Notes under the pieces: model-generated
Told to the model about the DNA's origin: nothing
What the model saw: only the letters and a program-made list of their open reading frames with translations
Database searches by the model: none
In this document: piece by piece, positions 51,522 through 60,110 of the stretch
Numbering within the stretch: position 1 is the first letter of the stretch
Layout: each line of letters starts with the position of its first letter
Source of the DNA: Bacteroidales bacterium
Lineage (GTDB): Bacteria; Bacteroidota; Bacteroidia; Bacteroidales; GCA-2748055
Length of the DNA: 64,000 nt
Direction of reading: 5' to 3'
Assembly (NCBI GenBank): GCA_016936975.1
Contig: JAFGWU010000039.1
Coordinates: 1 to 64,000, forward strand
Program-made: the position numbers and the translations under genes

Positions 51522-52343
51522 TCAACTTCCCAGCAATTCCCTGTATTCTGAAGGGGTCATGATATCACCTCCCATTGAAATTACCAGGTTGGCGATCTCT
51601 TCAACCAGGATGGAATTGTGTTCGGCGATTTTTCCCTGTCTGTAATAAAATGAATCTTCAAAGCCCACTCTCAAAACGGTTGTTCCCATGGCAATGGCTC
51701 CGGCCAGAAATGAGAAATCCACCATTCCGTCATGGGTTAATCCCCAGTGTGCTCCAGTCTCAACAAGTGAAGAAATAAAAGTAAGGTTTCTCATATCTGC
51801 CTTCAATGCTCCTTTGATTCCAAAGCAGAAGTTAAAATGGAGCGGGCGCTCCAGAACCCCTTCGTTTGCGAGTTGAATGCTGGTTTCCACCATGCTCACA
51901 TCAAAACACTCCAGTTCAGGCACTACTAAGGTTTCCTTCATTCTTTTTGCCCAGTAACGTATATCCGGAAGGGTATTGATATATACCTCCTCTCCGAAGT
52001 TAATGGACCCCATATTCAATGATGCTACTTCAACCCGGGGATCGGTCAGACAAACAGAACGTTCTTCAAGAGAGAGTTCCGCCAGCCCTCCTGTGGATCC
52101 CTGGATGACGATATCGGAACCGGCAGTGATCAGATCGAGTGTCCGGCTGAATTCCTTCATTTCGGAAGTTTGGCGGCCCTTTTCATCCCTTACATGAAGA
52201 TGGACCATGCCGGCTCCTTTTTCTGCGCAGGCGATGACCTCCTCAGCTATTTCTTCAGGTTTCAGGGGGTTATTACAGCGATTCGGTACCGGTTTCCCGA
52301 AATGGCTTACCGGAGCCACAGTGATCAGTACTTTTTTATTCAT
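51522..52343 (-). CDS. BKACE-family beta-keto acid cleavage enzyme (DUF849)
   Basis: 273 residues, cytoplasmic TIM barrel. Family features: KVLITVAPVSHFGK at the N terminus, GAGMVHLHVRDEKGRQT (44-60) with zinc ligands His48 and His50, IVIQGSTGGL, and GTTVLRVGFEDSFYYRQGK near the C terminus. Characterised members (Kce and relatives) convert a beta-keto acid plus acetyl-CoA to acetoacetate and a new acyl-CoA. The N-terminal zinc-ligand Glu of Kce (Glu14) appears replaced here by Val-Ser-His. First gene of a minus operon with the CotH protein and DUF1537 kinase, divergent from the 910-residue lipoprotein gene, with LacI-type operators between. The beta-keto acid is presumably formed from a pectin-derived sugar acid. 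Confidence 0.88.
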   Translation of the reverse strand: MNKKVLITVAPVSHFGKPVPNRCNNPLKPEEIAEEVIACAEKGAGMVHLHVRDEKGRQTSEMKEFSRTLDLITAGSDIVIQGSTGGLAELSLEERSVCLTDPRVEVASLNMGSINFGEEVYINTLPDIRYWAKRMKETLVVPELECFDVSMVETSIQLANEGVLERPLHFNFCFGIKGALKADMRNLTFISSLVETGAHWGLTHDGMVDFSFLAGAIAMGTTVLRVGFEDSFYYRQGKIAEHNSILVEEIANLVISMGGDIMTPSEYRELLGS

Positions 52344-52389
52344 AGAAATAATGATGAAATGTGAAAAAGATTGGCATCATATTAATTTG

Positions 52390-52420
52390 CAAATCTATTG
52401 GTTTAAAATTATTTTTGCAA
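52390..52420 (-). promoter_or_regulatory. Promoter of the BKACE-CotH-DUF1537 operon
   Basis: Minus strand: -33 TTG (complement of 52418-52420), 20 bp, -7 TAGATTTG (complement of 52390-52397). Element sequences and spacing equal those of the GH78 promoter at 45257-45287. The leader would be about 40 nt. The -33 box lies within the operator at 52416-52433. Confidence 0.75.
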
Positions 52421-52433
52421 TAAAACGTTTGCA
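52416..52433. promoter_or_regulatory. LacI-type operator overlapping the -33 box (TGCAATAAAACGTTTGCA)
   Basis: Identical in all 18 positions to the site at 45283-45300, and placed in the same way over the -33 box of the leftward promoter. The flanks are also alike: TTATTTTTGCAATAAAACG is continuous in both regions. Confidence 0.72.
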
Positions 52434-52486
52434 TTTATTGCACGAAGATGCAATTTTAAGATATTGGAAATGAGATTATAATTAAA

Positions 52487-52500
52487 TGTAAACGTTAACA
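52487..52500. promoter_or_regulatory. LacI-type operator (TGTAAACGTTAACA)
   Basis: Identical to the site at 45354-45367. It lies 47 bp before the ATG of the 910-residue lipoprotein gene and probably controls the rightward glycosidase operon. Confidence 0.72.
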
Positions 52501-52547
52501 ACAAATAATGCACTTTTATCACTTCCCAAGTAAAAGACTTTTCAGTT

Positions 52548-55280
52548 ATGAAAAAAACCGGAATCATTTCTTTTTTTCTGCTTTTGATTATTCTGCTGGC
52601 AGGTTGCGGCAAACCAAAAAATGTCATTATCATATCAGGTAATGATGATCCGAAAACCCGCTTTGGAGTGGAATGGCTTTCCGCCAGGTTAGCTGAAGCA
52701 GGCTTCTCGGTAGAGGTTCGTAATACCCCGGCCGACACTGTTCATCATTCAATCATTATCGGATTGAAAAAAGATGCTCTGGTAGACGAATTTCTCAGGA
52801 CAGAAACCCTCGATTCGGTTCTGCTATGCGATAATCAGGAGGGATATACGCTGATTTCGGGAAGGTCCCGGACCATAATAGCGGGGAATGATCCTTCAGG
52901 AACACTCTATGGATGCATCGAGCTTGCAAACAGAATAAAGGAAAACGGAATAATTCCTGAGATAACATTTTCGGATTATCCCGGAATGGTTTTACGTGGT
53001 GCGTGTGTCGGTCTGCAAAAAACAGAATACCTTCCGGGCAGGGGTGTTTATGAATATCCTTATACGCCTGAGAACTTCCCATGGTTCTATGATCAGGAAT
53101 TATGGATACGCTACCTGGACATGCTTGTGGAGAACAGGTTCAATGCATTGTTCCTCTGGAACGGTCATCCGTTCGCATCATTGGTGCGTCTGGAAGATTA
53201 TCCTTATGCTGTTGAAGTGGACAGCGTCTCTTTCAGAAAGAATCAGGAAATCTTCAGGTTTCTGACTCTTGAGGCCGAAAAACGTGGTATCTGGGTTATA
53301 CAGATGTTCTATAATATAATTGTATCAAAACCCTTTGCTGAGAAACACCAGATTAGAACCCAGGATCGATCCCGTCCAATTACGCCCTTGATATCCGATT
53401 ATACCCGAAAATCTGTTGCGTCATTCATTGAAAATTATCCGAACGTTGGTTTAATGGTTTGCCTTGGGGAGGCAATGAATACTTATGAGGACGATGTTGA
53501 GTGGTTTACCGGAACCATTATTCCGGGGATCAGGGACGGATTGGAATCAATCGGCAGTGATGTTGAACCCCCTCTGATCCTGAGAGGCCATGATACCGAT
53601 GCAAAAATGGTTATGGAAGCTGCTTTGCCCCTCTATCATAATCTTTATACCGTCTACAAATACAACGGAGAGTCCCTGACAACCTACACTCCAAGGAATT
53701 CGTGGGCCGATATTCCTATGGCGCTCAGTGAACTCGGTTCCGTTCATATTTCAAACGTTCATATTCTGGCCAACCTTGAACCGTTCCGGTATGGATCTCC
53801 GGATTTTATCCAGAAAAGTACCATTGCAATGCATGAAATACAGGGAGCAAACGGATTGCATCTCTATCCTCAGACCTCATACTGGGACTGGCCCTATTCT
53901 GCAGATAAAGTGGACGGGCGTTTGCTTCAGATTGAGCGGGACTGGGTATGGTACAAAGCGTGGGGCAGATATGCATGGAACAGTTACCTCGAGCGGGAGA
54001 AGGAAGCAGATTACTGGAGCAAGCAGTTTGAAAGTTATTATGGATGCAGGGGATATGGCAGGGAGATTCTCAAAGCCTATGAGGAAACTGGTGAAATTGC
54101 GCCGAAGCTTTTAAGAAGATTTGGTATTTCCGATGGGAACAGGCAGACTCTGATGCTGGGGATGTTTATGAGTCAGCTCGTTAATCCTTATAAGTACACA
54201 GTTTATGAAAGTTTCCTGAATTCAAACGGACCAGAGGGTGAGATTCTTATTGATTATGCCAGGAAGGAGTTTCATAACGAACCGCATAACGGTGAAACGC
54301 CGCCACAGATAATACAAGAGGTAATGGATCATGCCGCTTCTGCCATTGAAGCCATTGAAAAAGCAGCTCCTCATGTTACCAACAATATCGAAGAGTTCGA
54401 AAGGCTCAGGAATGATATATTCTGCTACAGGGATATAGCCGGTTTTTACGCGGACAGGGTTAAAGCAGCCATGTTGATTTTGAGATACAGGTACTCCAGG
54501 GATCCGGAGGATCTCAAATCCGCTTTGCCGTTTATAGAGGCAAGTTTGCAGACATTCAAAGACCTTTCAGATAGAACCGAAGGCACTTATTTGTACGCGA
54601 ACAGCATGCAGACTGCCCAGAGAAGGATCCCCATTTCCGGAAGAGATGGGAAAAATAAGACATGGAGCGAGTTGCTGGTTCATTATGAAGAGGAGATGGA
54701 AATATTTAACAGGAATGTTCAGATGTTATCCGGTGAACCGGATTCTCAAGCAACCCGGAATTATGAAACCCTTATTCCTGCGCGGATAAAAGTTTTGGAG
54801 CCTGAACCGGAATGGTTCAAATATGAAATGGGACAACAGGTATATTCCGACCGGAATTTCAGGATAGAAGCGTTTGCTCCTGAGTTGTTGAATCTGGAGG
54901 GTCTGAAACTTTCAATGGAGAGGCAGGTGAAAGAGGGCACCAGGATAAGGTTCAGAAATGAAGAACCGGTGAAGGTGCTGGTCGGTTATTTTAACGGGCA
55001 CAGCTACTCCATCCTGTCACCCCCAACACTTGAAACCAATGCTAATGCGAATGATCGCGGACAGGCGGATATAAAAATAGCGAATGGATTGCATATTCCC
55101 GGGCTTTATCCTGTAAACATTTACACGTATCTGTTTGAACCGGGGGAGAATATCCTGGAGCTGGGTGCCGGCAGGGTGATGGTACTGGGTTTTATGGATG
55201 GAAACCAACAGATCAGGGTTCGTGATGCTGGAATTGGAAGTGAAGAGGAGGAATTGCCCATCGATTGGTTATTCTATTAG
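52548..55280 (+). CDS. Large lipoprotein with GH67/GH20-type N domain and TIM-barrel-like core, substrate unknown
   Basis: 910 residues. Lipoprotein signal ending ILLAGCGK (Cys19). Residues about 22-145 form a beta-alpha domain like that preceding GH20/GH67/GH115 barrels (VEWLSARLAEAGFSVEVRN, HSIIIGLKKD, EGYTLISGRSRTIIAGNDPSGTLYGCIELANRI). A barrel-like region follows (LRGACVGLQKTEYLPGRG, LDMLVENRFNALFLWNGHPF, GIWVIQMFYNIIVSKPF, LMVCLGEAMNTYEDDVEWF, SNVHILANLEPFRYGS, GLHLYPQTSYWDWPYS). Glu residues in CLGEAMN and ANLEPF are candidate catalytic acids. A helical region and a C-terminal beta domain complete it. The fold suggests an exo-uronidase or hexosaminidase-like glycosidase; in a pectin locus a uronidase is the better guess. 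I cannot place it in a numbered GH family. First gene of the rightward operon. Confidence 0.7.
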   Translation: MKKTGIISFFLLLIILLAGCGKPKNVIIISGNDDPKTRFGVEWLSARLAEAGFSVEVRNTPADTVHHSIIIGLKKDALVDEFLRTETLDSVLLCDNQEGYTLISGRSRTIIAGNDPSGTLYGCIELANRIKENGIIPEITFSDYPGMVLRGACVGLQKTEYLPGRGVYEYPYTPENFPWFYDQELWIRYLDMLVENRFNALFLWNGHPFASLVRLEDYPYAVEVDSVSFRKNQEIFRFLTLEAEKRGIWVIQMFYNIIVSKPFAEKHQIRTQDRSRPITPLISDYTRKSVASFIENYPNVGLMVCLGEAMNTYEDDVEWFTGTIIPGIRDGLESIGSDVEPPLILRGHDTDAKMVMEAALPLYHNLYTVYKYNGESLTTYTPRNSWADIPMALSELGSVHISNVHILANLEPFRYGSPDFIQKSTIAMHEIQGANGLHLYPQTSYWDWPYSADKVDGRLLQIERDWVWYKAWGRYAWNSYLEREKEADYWSKQFESYYGCRGYGREILKAYEETGEIAPKLLRRFGISDGNRQTLMLGMFMSQLVNPYKYTVYESFLNSNGPEGEILIDYARKEFHNEPHNGETPPQIIQEVMDHAASAIEAIEKAAPHVTNNIEEFERLRNDIFCYRDIAGFYADRVKAAMLILRYRYSRDPEDLKSALPFIEASLQTFKDLSDRTEGTYLYANSMQTAQRRIPISGRDGKNKTWSELLVHYEEEMEIFNRNVQMLSGEPDSQATRNYETLIPARIKVLEPEPEWFKYEMGQQVYSDRNFRIEAFAPELLNLEGLKLSMERQVKEGTRIRFRNEEPVKVLVGYFNGHSYSILSPPTLETNANANDRGQADIKIANGLHIPGLYPVNIYTYLFEPGENILELGAGRVMVLGFMDGNQQIRVRDAGIGSEEEELPIDWLFY

Positions 55281-55379
55281 TGGTAAAGCAGTGCTTAAAT
55301 TGAATGAGACGATTATATTTGCTAATGTCTTGCCAGTCTGCGAGAATATTCATTAAATGAATAATTAACACATATCCTG

Positions 55380-58300
55380 GTGGATTTTCCAAAGAGATAT
55401 TACTGTTGCCCTATAAAAAAAAATCGTTCTGTTTTTCCATTGAAACCTGTGGCAATTCTGTTTGCCTTGATTCTCCTATCTGCCTGTACAAACAATAAAG
55501 AGGTCCGGAAAATAATATCCCTGAATACCGGGTGGAAAAGTATCGCAATGGACTCTCTGTCTGAGTCTGACGGTATCTATTCCATTTCTGACTTTGACGA
55601 TTCGGAATGGAAATCCGTTGATATACCCCACAACTGGGATGACTATTACGGATATCGCCGGTTACGTCATGGAAATTTACATGGGGTTGCATGGTACAGG
55701 AGAGAATTAACAATAAATAAGGAGTCGGAAAACAGCCGCTATTTTTTATGGTTTGAGGGCGTCGGGTCCTATGCCACAGTCTGGATGAACGGAATGAAGG
55801 TCGGTTATCATGCAGGAGGAAGAACCTCCTTCACAGTGGATATTACTGATGCAATTTCCTTTAACGGGGAGAACGTACTTCTCGTTCGTGCCGATCATCC
55901 CCCAAATATCAGGGATCTTCCATGGGTTTGCGGAGGATGCAGTCCTGAATGGGGCTTTTCTGAGGGCAGTCAGCCGTTTGGAATATTCAGGCCCGTTCAT
56001 CTTGTGGTCACTGCTCCAATAAGGATTGAACCGTTTGGCGTTCATGTCTGGAATGATGTTGGAGCCGGAAAGGTATCTGTGAACACACATATCAGAAATT
56101 ACAGCCAGGTTCATGAAACTGTCTGTCTGGTTAGCCGGATTGAAGACAAGCAGGGTAAGATTGTCAGCAGGAAAGAAACAAAAACTGAAATTCGTCCCGG
56201 AGAAACCATAACCATTCAGCAGCATTTCACTGATATCCGGCAGCCCCATCTCTGGTCCCCTGAGGATCCTTACCTTTATAAACTGGTGTCGCAGATTCAT
56301 CAGAATAAAGTTAATGTTGACAGGACTGTTACTCAATTTGGAATCCGTTGGATTCATTGGGATATAGATGGGGATAGTGCAACAAACCGCTTTTATTTAA
56401 ACGGGAAGCCCTATTTTATTAATGGGACAGCCGAATATGAGCATCTCCTGGGGCAAAGTCATGCTTTCTCGGAAAAGCAGGTCGAAGCGAGAGTGGAGCA
56501 AATCAAATCTGCAGGTTTTAATGCGTTCAGGGACGCGCATCAGCCTCATAATTTAAGATACCAGCACTTCTGGGACAGTCTTGGCATCTTATGGTGGCCA
56601 CAGATGGCGGCACACATATGGTTCGATAATCCCGCTTTCAGGGAAAACTTCAAAAAACTGCTATCGGATTGGATTATTGAACGAAGAAACAGTCCTTCAA
56701 TTATTCTCTGGGGACTGGAAAACGAAAGCACCCTTCCGGAGGATTTTGCCAGGGAATGTGCAGATCTGATCAGGCAATTGGATCCGACAGCCTCGATTCA
56801 GCGAAAAATAACAACCTGTAACGGGGGAACCGGGACCGATTGGAATGTTATACAGAATTGGTCCGGGACTTATGGTGGTGATCCCGCTTTATATGGTGAT
56901 GAACTGATAAAACATGCGTTGAACGGGGAATATGGAGCATGGCGCAGTATTGGATTGCATACAGAAGGAGAATTTGTGCAGGACGGGCCCCTGAGCGAAG
57001 AGCGGTTCTGCCTGCTCATGGAATCAAAAATCCGTTTGTCCGATTCGGTAAGCAGTCAGTGTTGCGGGCATTTTCACTGGCTGTTTGCCTCCCATGAAAA
57101 TCCTGGCAGGATTCAGGGGGGAGAGGGAATCAGGGATATAGACCGTTTGGGACCGGTAAATTACAAGGGACTGTTCACGATATGGGGGGAACCGACCGAC
57201 GGATATTATTTGTACAGGTCGAATTATGCACCGAAGGAGCATGATCCGATGGTTTATATCGTTTCACATACCTGGGAGGATCGGTGGATAAACAGCGGGA
57301 TAAAAAATGGGATAAGGGTGTTCTCAAATTGCGATGAAGTCGAATTATTTAATGGGTCTGCCTCCCTCGGAAAAAAGAATAATCCCGGCAGAGGGTCTCA
57401 CTATACCTGGGACAGTGTGGAGATCAACAATAATATCCTTCATGCGGTGGGATATGTAAATAAAAGGAAGGCCGCTGAAGATTGTATCGTATTGAATCAT
57501 CAGGATACAGCTATAAATATTGCGGATTTTGCCGGAAATGATATATCCGTTCCGAAGGAAATAAAAGGGCATCATTATCTCTATCGTGTCAACTGCGGAG
57601 GGCCGGATTACACAGATCGTTACGGACATAAGTGGATGGCCGATCTGCCGTACGATGGAACAAAATCCTGGGGATCGGTTTCATGGACCGGTGATTTCAG
57701 GGACCTTCCTTCAAATTACGGAAGCCAGAGATACACCCGTGATCCCATAAAAGGAACGCTTGACTGGCCCCTTTTTCAGACATTCAGATACGGCCGGCAC
57801 CGGTTAAAATATCATTTTCCCCTCCCGGATGGAGACTACCTGGTGGAGCTCTTTTTTATTGAACCCTGGTATGGAACGGGGGGAGGAATAGATTGTGAAG
57901 GATGGCGCGTTTTTAATGTGGCATTCAACGGGAAAAACGTGATTAATGATCTTGATATATGGAGAGAAACAGGTCATGATCACGTTCTGAAAAAAACCAT
58001 CCGGACCACCATCGACAGTGGTTATCTCGAGATTTCATTTCCGGAAGTGTTATCCGGACAGGCCGTAATTTCAGCAATAGCCATTTCTACGAAGGATAAA
58101 AAGATCCTTCCGGTGCCGCGATCCACTGGATTGATTAAAGAGTTACTCAGTAAAAATGGTGAAATAAAAGGGCAGTGGACAATTCAATACTGGTTATCAA
58201 CCGGAATAAGAAATTATTCTGACGAAAGATCCGCGTTTTTCCACCTGCCTCCGGAACTTCACGGAGCGGAGTGGATCAGGACCCCTTGCAGCAAAGCTAA

Positions 58301-58976
58301 TCTGCTTTTCGGCACTTCAGTCGCAATTGTTCCGGATGAGGATGTTGATCTTTTTATCGGTATACCCGGAAATCATCCTGGGCCTTACAGCTGGATGGAT
58401 GGCTTCATTAGAACTGGTGAAGTACTTGGAACCACTCTTGACGGGAAGTGTTTTTACACGATTTTCAGAAAAAGATGTCCGGGGTCCGATACAATAGAAC
58501 TGGGCCCTTTTACTGTTCCTGATAGAAAGGACGATCGGATGCCGGTAATTGCTTTCCAGCCGGCAACCAATCTGGATGCTCCGATTGATTTGCGCGAGTC
58601 TGTGACATACCAGGCCGAGGATGCCCGTTACAGCAACTCTTCAAAGGTTTTGATAAAGGCCGGCAAACCATCGGTCTGGATCAGGGGGAAGGAAGGATAT
58701 ATTAACTGGAAGATTACTGTGGGTATTGCTGCAAAATATGGACTGGAATTCAGGTATATGAATCCCCAGAATCATTCTGTTTTCGCTACGGTTGATATTA
58801 CTACCGATAATGATATTCCGGTATATCAGGGAGTAATAGAATTTTTACCTTCGGGTGACCGGTGGAAAAGCATAAGGACCGATACTCATTCCTCCATTAA
58901 TGCTGGTGATTTCAGAATTATACTGAATGCCGGGGGGAGCGACGAATTACTGTTTGACTGGCTGAAAGTTCAATAA
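55380..58976 (+). CDS. GH2-family glycosidase with malectin and CBM-like domains
   Basis: 1198 residues. The start appears to be the GTG at 55380, since no ATG occurs before the lipoprotein signal (VAILFALILLSAC, Cys36). GH2 sugar-binding domain (GWKSIAMDSLSE; DIPHNWDDYYGYRRL; WYRRELTI), immunoglobulin-like domain, and TIM barrel (YFINGTAEYEHLLGQSHAF; IKSAGFNAFRDAHQPHN) with acid/base Glu449 (WGLENES) and nucleophile Glu517 (LNGEYGAW). A malectin domain at about 785-895 (YHFPLPDGDYLVELFFIEPWYG, WRVFNVAFNGKNVINDLDIW) and a C-terminal CBM6/35-like beta-sandwich from about 1075 (TYQAEDARYSNSSK; ELLFDWLKVQ) follow. Beta-galactosidase, beta-glucuronidase or alpha-L-arabinopyranosidase activity is possible. 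A -7-like TATATTTG at 55314-55321 lies in the 99-bp gap upstream, without a matching -33. Confidence 0.87.
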   Translation: MDFPKRYYCCPIKKNRSVFPLKPVAILFALILLSACTNNKEVRKIISLNTGWKSIAMDSLSESDGIYSISDFDDSEWKSVDIPHNWDDYYGYRRLRHGNLHGVAWYRRELTINKESENSRYFLWFEGVGSYATVWMNGMKVGYHAGGRTSFTVDITDAISFNGENVLLVRADHPPNIRDLPWVCGGCSPEWGFSEGSQPFGIFRPVHLVVTAPIRIEPFGVHVWNDVGAGKVSVNTHIRNYSQVHETVCLVSRIEDKQGKIVSRKETKTEIRPGETITIQQHFTDIRQPHLWSPEDPYLYKLVSQIHQNKVNVDRTVTQFGIRWIHWDIDGDSATNRFYLNGKPYFINGTAEYEHLLGQSHAFSEKQVEARVEQIKSAGFNAFRDAHQPHNLRYQHFWDSLGILWWPQMAAHIWFDNPAFRENFKKLLSDWIIERRNSPSIILWGLENESTLPEDFARECADLIRQLDPTASIQRKITTCNGGTGTDWNVIQNWSGTYGGDPALYGDELIKHALNGEYGAWRSIGLHTEGEFVQDGPLSEERFCLLMESKIRLSDSVSSQCCGHFHWLFASHENPGRIQGGEGIRDIDRLGPVNYKGLFTIWGEPTDGYYLYRSNYAPKEHDPMVYIVSHTWEDRWINSGIKNGIRVFSNCDEVELFNGSASLGKKNNPGRGSHYTWDSVEINNNILHAVGYVNKRKAAEDCIVLNHQDTAINIADFAGNDISVPKEIKGHHYLYRVNCGGPDYTDRYGHKWMADLPYDGTKSWGSVSWTGDFRDLPSNYGSQRYTRDPIKGTLDWPLFQTFRYGRHRLKYHFPLPDGDYLVELFFIEPWYGTGGGIDCEGWRVFNVAFNGKNVINDLDIWRETGHDHVLKKTIRTTIDSGYLEISFPEVLSGQAVISAIAISTKDKKILPVPRSTGLIKELLSKNGEIKGQWTIQYWLSTGIRNYSDERSAFFHLPPELHGAEWIRTPCSKANLLFGTSVAIVPDEDVDLFIGIPGNHPGPYSWMDGFIRTGEVLGTTLDGKCFYTIFRKRCPGSDTIELGPFTVPDRKDDRMPVIAFQPATNLDAPIDLRESVTYQAEDARYSNSSKVLIKAGKPSVWIRGKEGYINWKITVGIAAKYGLEFRYMNPQNHSVFATVDITTDNDIPVYQGVIEFLPSGDRWKSIRTDTHSSINAGDFRIILNAGGSDELLFDWLKVQ

Positions 58977-58986
58977 AATAGGAACC

Positions 58987-60108
58987 ATGAAGAAGTTACT
59001 TTTTCTGACTGTATTAGCGGGACTGCTATCCGGGTGCATTATAAAAAAACAGGATGTTTCAGGATTGCCCGAGACGGTAGCTCCTGAAGAAATGGAGAAA
59101 ATTTACAATGAGATAAAAACTCCCTTTAAATATGGATTGGTTCTGACTGCTCCGGAACCATCCAAAAAAGTGGATTGCCCGACTATCTTCCGCAGGAATG
59201 GCAGGTGGTACATGAGCTACCTGGTTTATGATGGCCGCGGATACGAGACCTGGCTGGCCGGCAGTGACGATTTGATGCACTGGGACCAGATGGGACGGAT
59301 TCTCTCTTTTTCCGACAGCACCCACTGGGATGACGATCAAAAGGCAGGTTACATCGCCCTGCAGGATTATGAATGGGGAGGGAGTTACGCCCTGCAAACC
59401 TTTGATGGCAAATACTGGATGTCGTATTTCGGCGGAAACAAAACAGGATATGAAGCAGGAATATTGTCAATCGGGATCGCATATACCGACAGGGATCCCG
59501 CAATGGTTCATGAATGGCAGCGGCTTGATGAACCTGTGCTGAGACCGATGGACGAGGATGTTCGCTGGTGGGAAAACAGTACCATGTACAAAAGCACGGT
59601 GATCCGGGACAAACAGGAGATAACCGGTTACCCGTTTGTAATGTATTTCAATGCCAGGGGAGACAGTATCCGGCCCCACAGGGGCGCTGAACGGATTGGA
59701 ATGGCCGTTTCAAGGGATATGGTAAACTGGGAACGTTTCCTGAAAGACCCGGTTCTGAACCATCACAGGGGGATTACGGGAGATGCCTATCTTCAACGCA
59801 TTGATGATGTCTGGGTCATGTTTTATTTCGGGGCATTCTGGGAAGGACGGCCTAATGCGTTCAACCGGTTTGCCTGTTCGTATGATCTGGTCAACTGGAC
59901 GGATTGGACCGGGCCCGATCTGATTGCTCCGACTGAAGATTATGAATCCAGGTTCGCTCATAAATCGTGTGTTTTGAAATATGATGGGGTGGTCTACCAT
60001 TTCTATTGTGCGGTTAATGCAAATGATGACAGGGGAATTGCCCTGGCCACTTCTGTGGATTTGGGAAAGAGTGACCTGAAATTTCTTGTCACTGAAAATA
60101 ATGATTAA
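58987..60108 (+). CDS. GH43/GH117-like five-bladed propeller lipoprotein
   Basis: 373 residues. Lipoprotein signal ending LLSGCIIK (Cys17). Propeller blades are visible as VDCPTIFRRNGRWYMSYLVYDG, YETWLAGSDDLMHWDQMGRIL, YWMSYFGGNK, RIGMAVSRDMVNWERFLKDPVL, DAYLQRIDDVWVMFYFGAFW and FACSYDLVNWTDW. This is the GH43/32/117/130 superfamily; the clan-specific triad (Asp in DCPTIF; acids in YKSTVIRDKQE and the C-terminal part) is not certain. It is much shorter than the GH43-like protein at 25933 and lacks the second propeller. It sits 10 bp after one GH2 gene and 2 bp before another, so it belongs to the same operon. Confidence 0.75.
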   Translation: MKKLLFLTVLAGLLSGCIIKKQDVSGLPETVAPEEMEKIYNEIKTPFKYGLVLTAPEPSKKVDCPTIFRRNGRWYMSYLVYDGRGYETWLAGSDDLMHWDQMGRILSFSDSTHWDDDQKAGYIALQDYEWGGSYALQTFDGKYWMSYFGGNKTGYEAGILSIGIAYTDRDPAMVHEWQRLDEPVLRPMDEDVRWWENSTMYKSTVIRDKQEITGYPFVMYFNARGDSIRPHRGAERIGMAVSRDMVNWERFLKDPVLNHHRGITGDAYLQRIDDVWVMFYFGAFWEGRPNAFNRFACSYDLVNWTDWTGPDLIAPTEDYESRFAHKSCVLKYDGVVYHFYCAVNANDDRGIALATSVDLGKSDLKFLVTENND

Positions 60109-60110
60109 CT

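Noticed and set aside
55314..55321. TATATTTG, a perfect -7 box, in the gap before the GH2 gene at 55380
   Set aside because: No TTG at 19-21 bp upstream; not called as a promoter, though an internal start remains possible.
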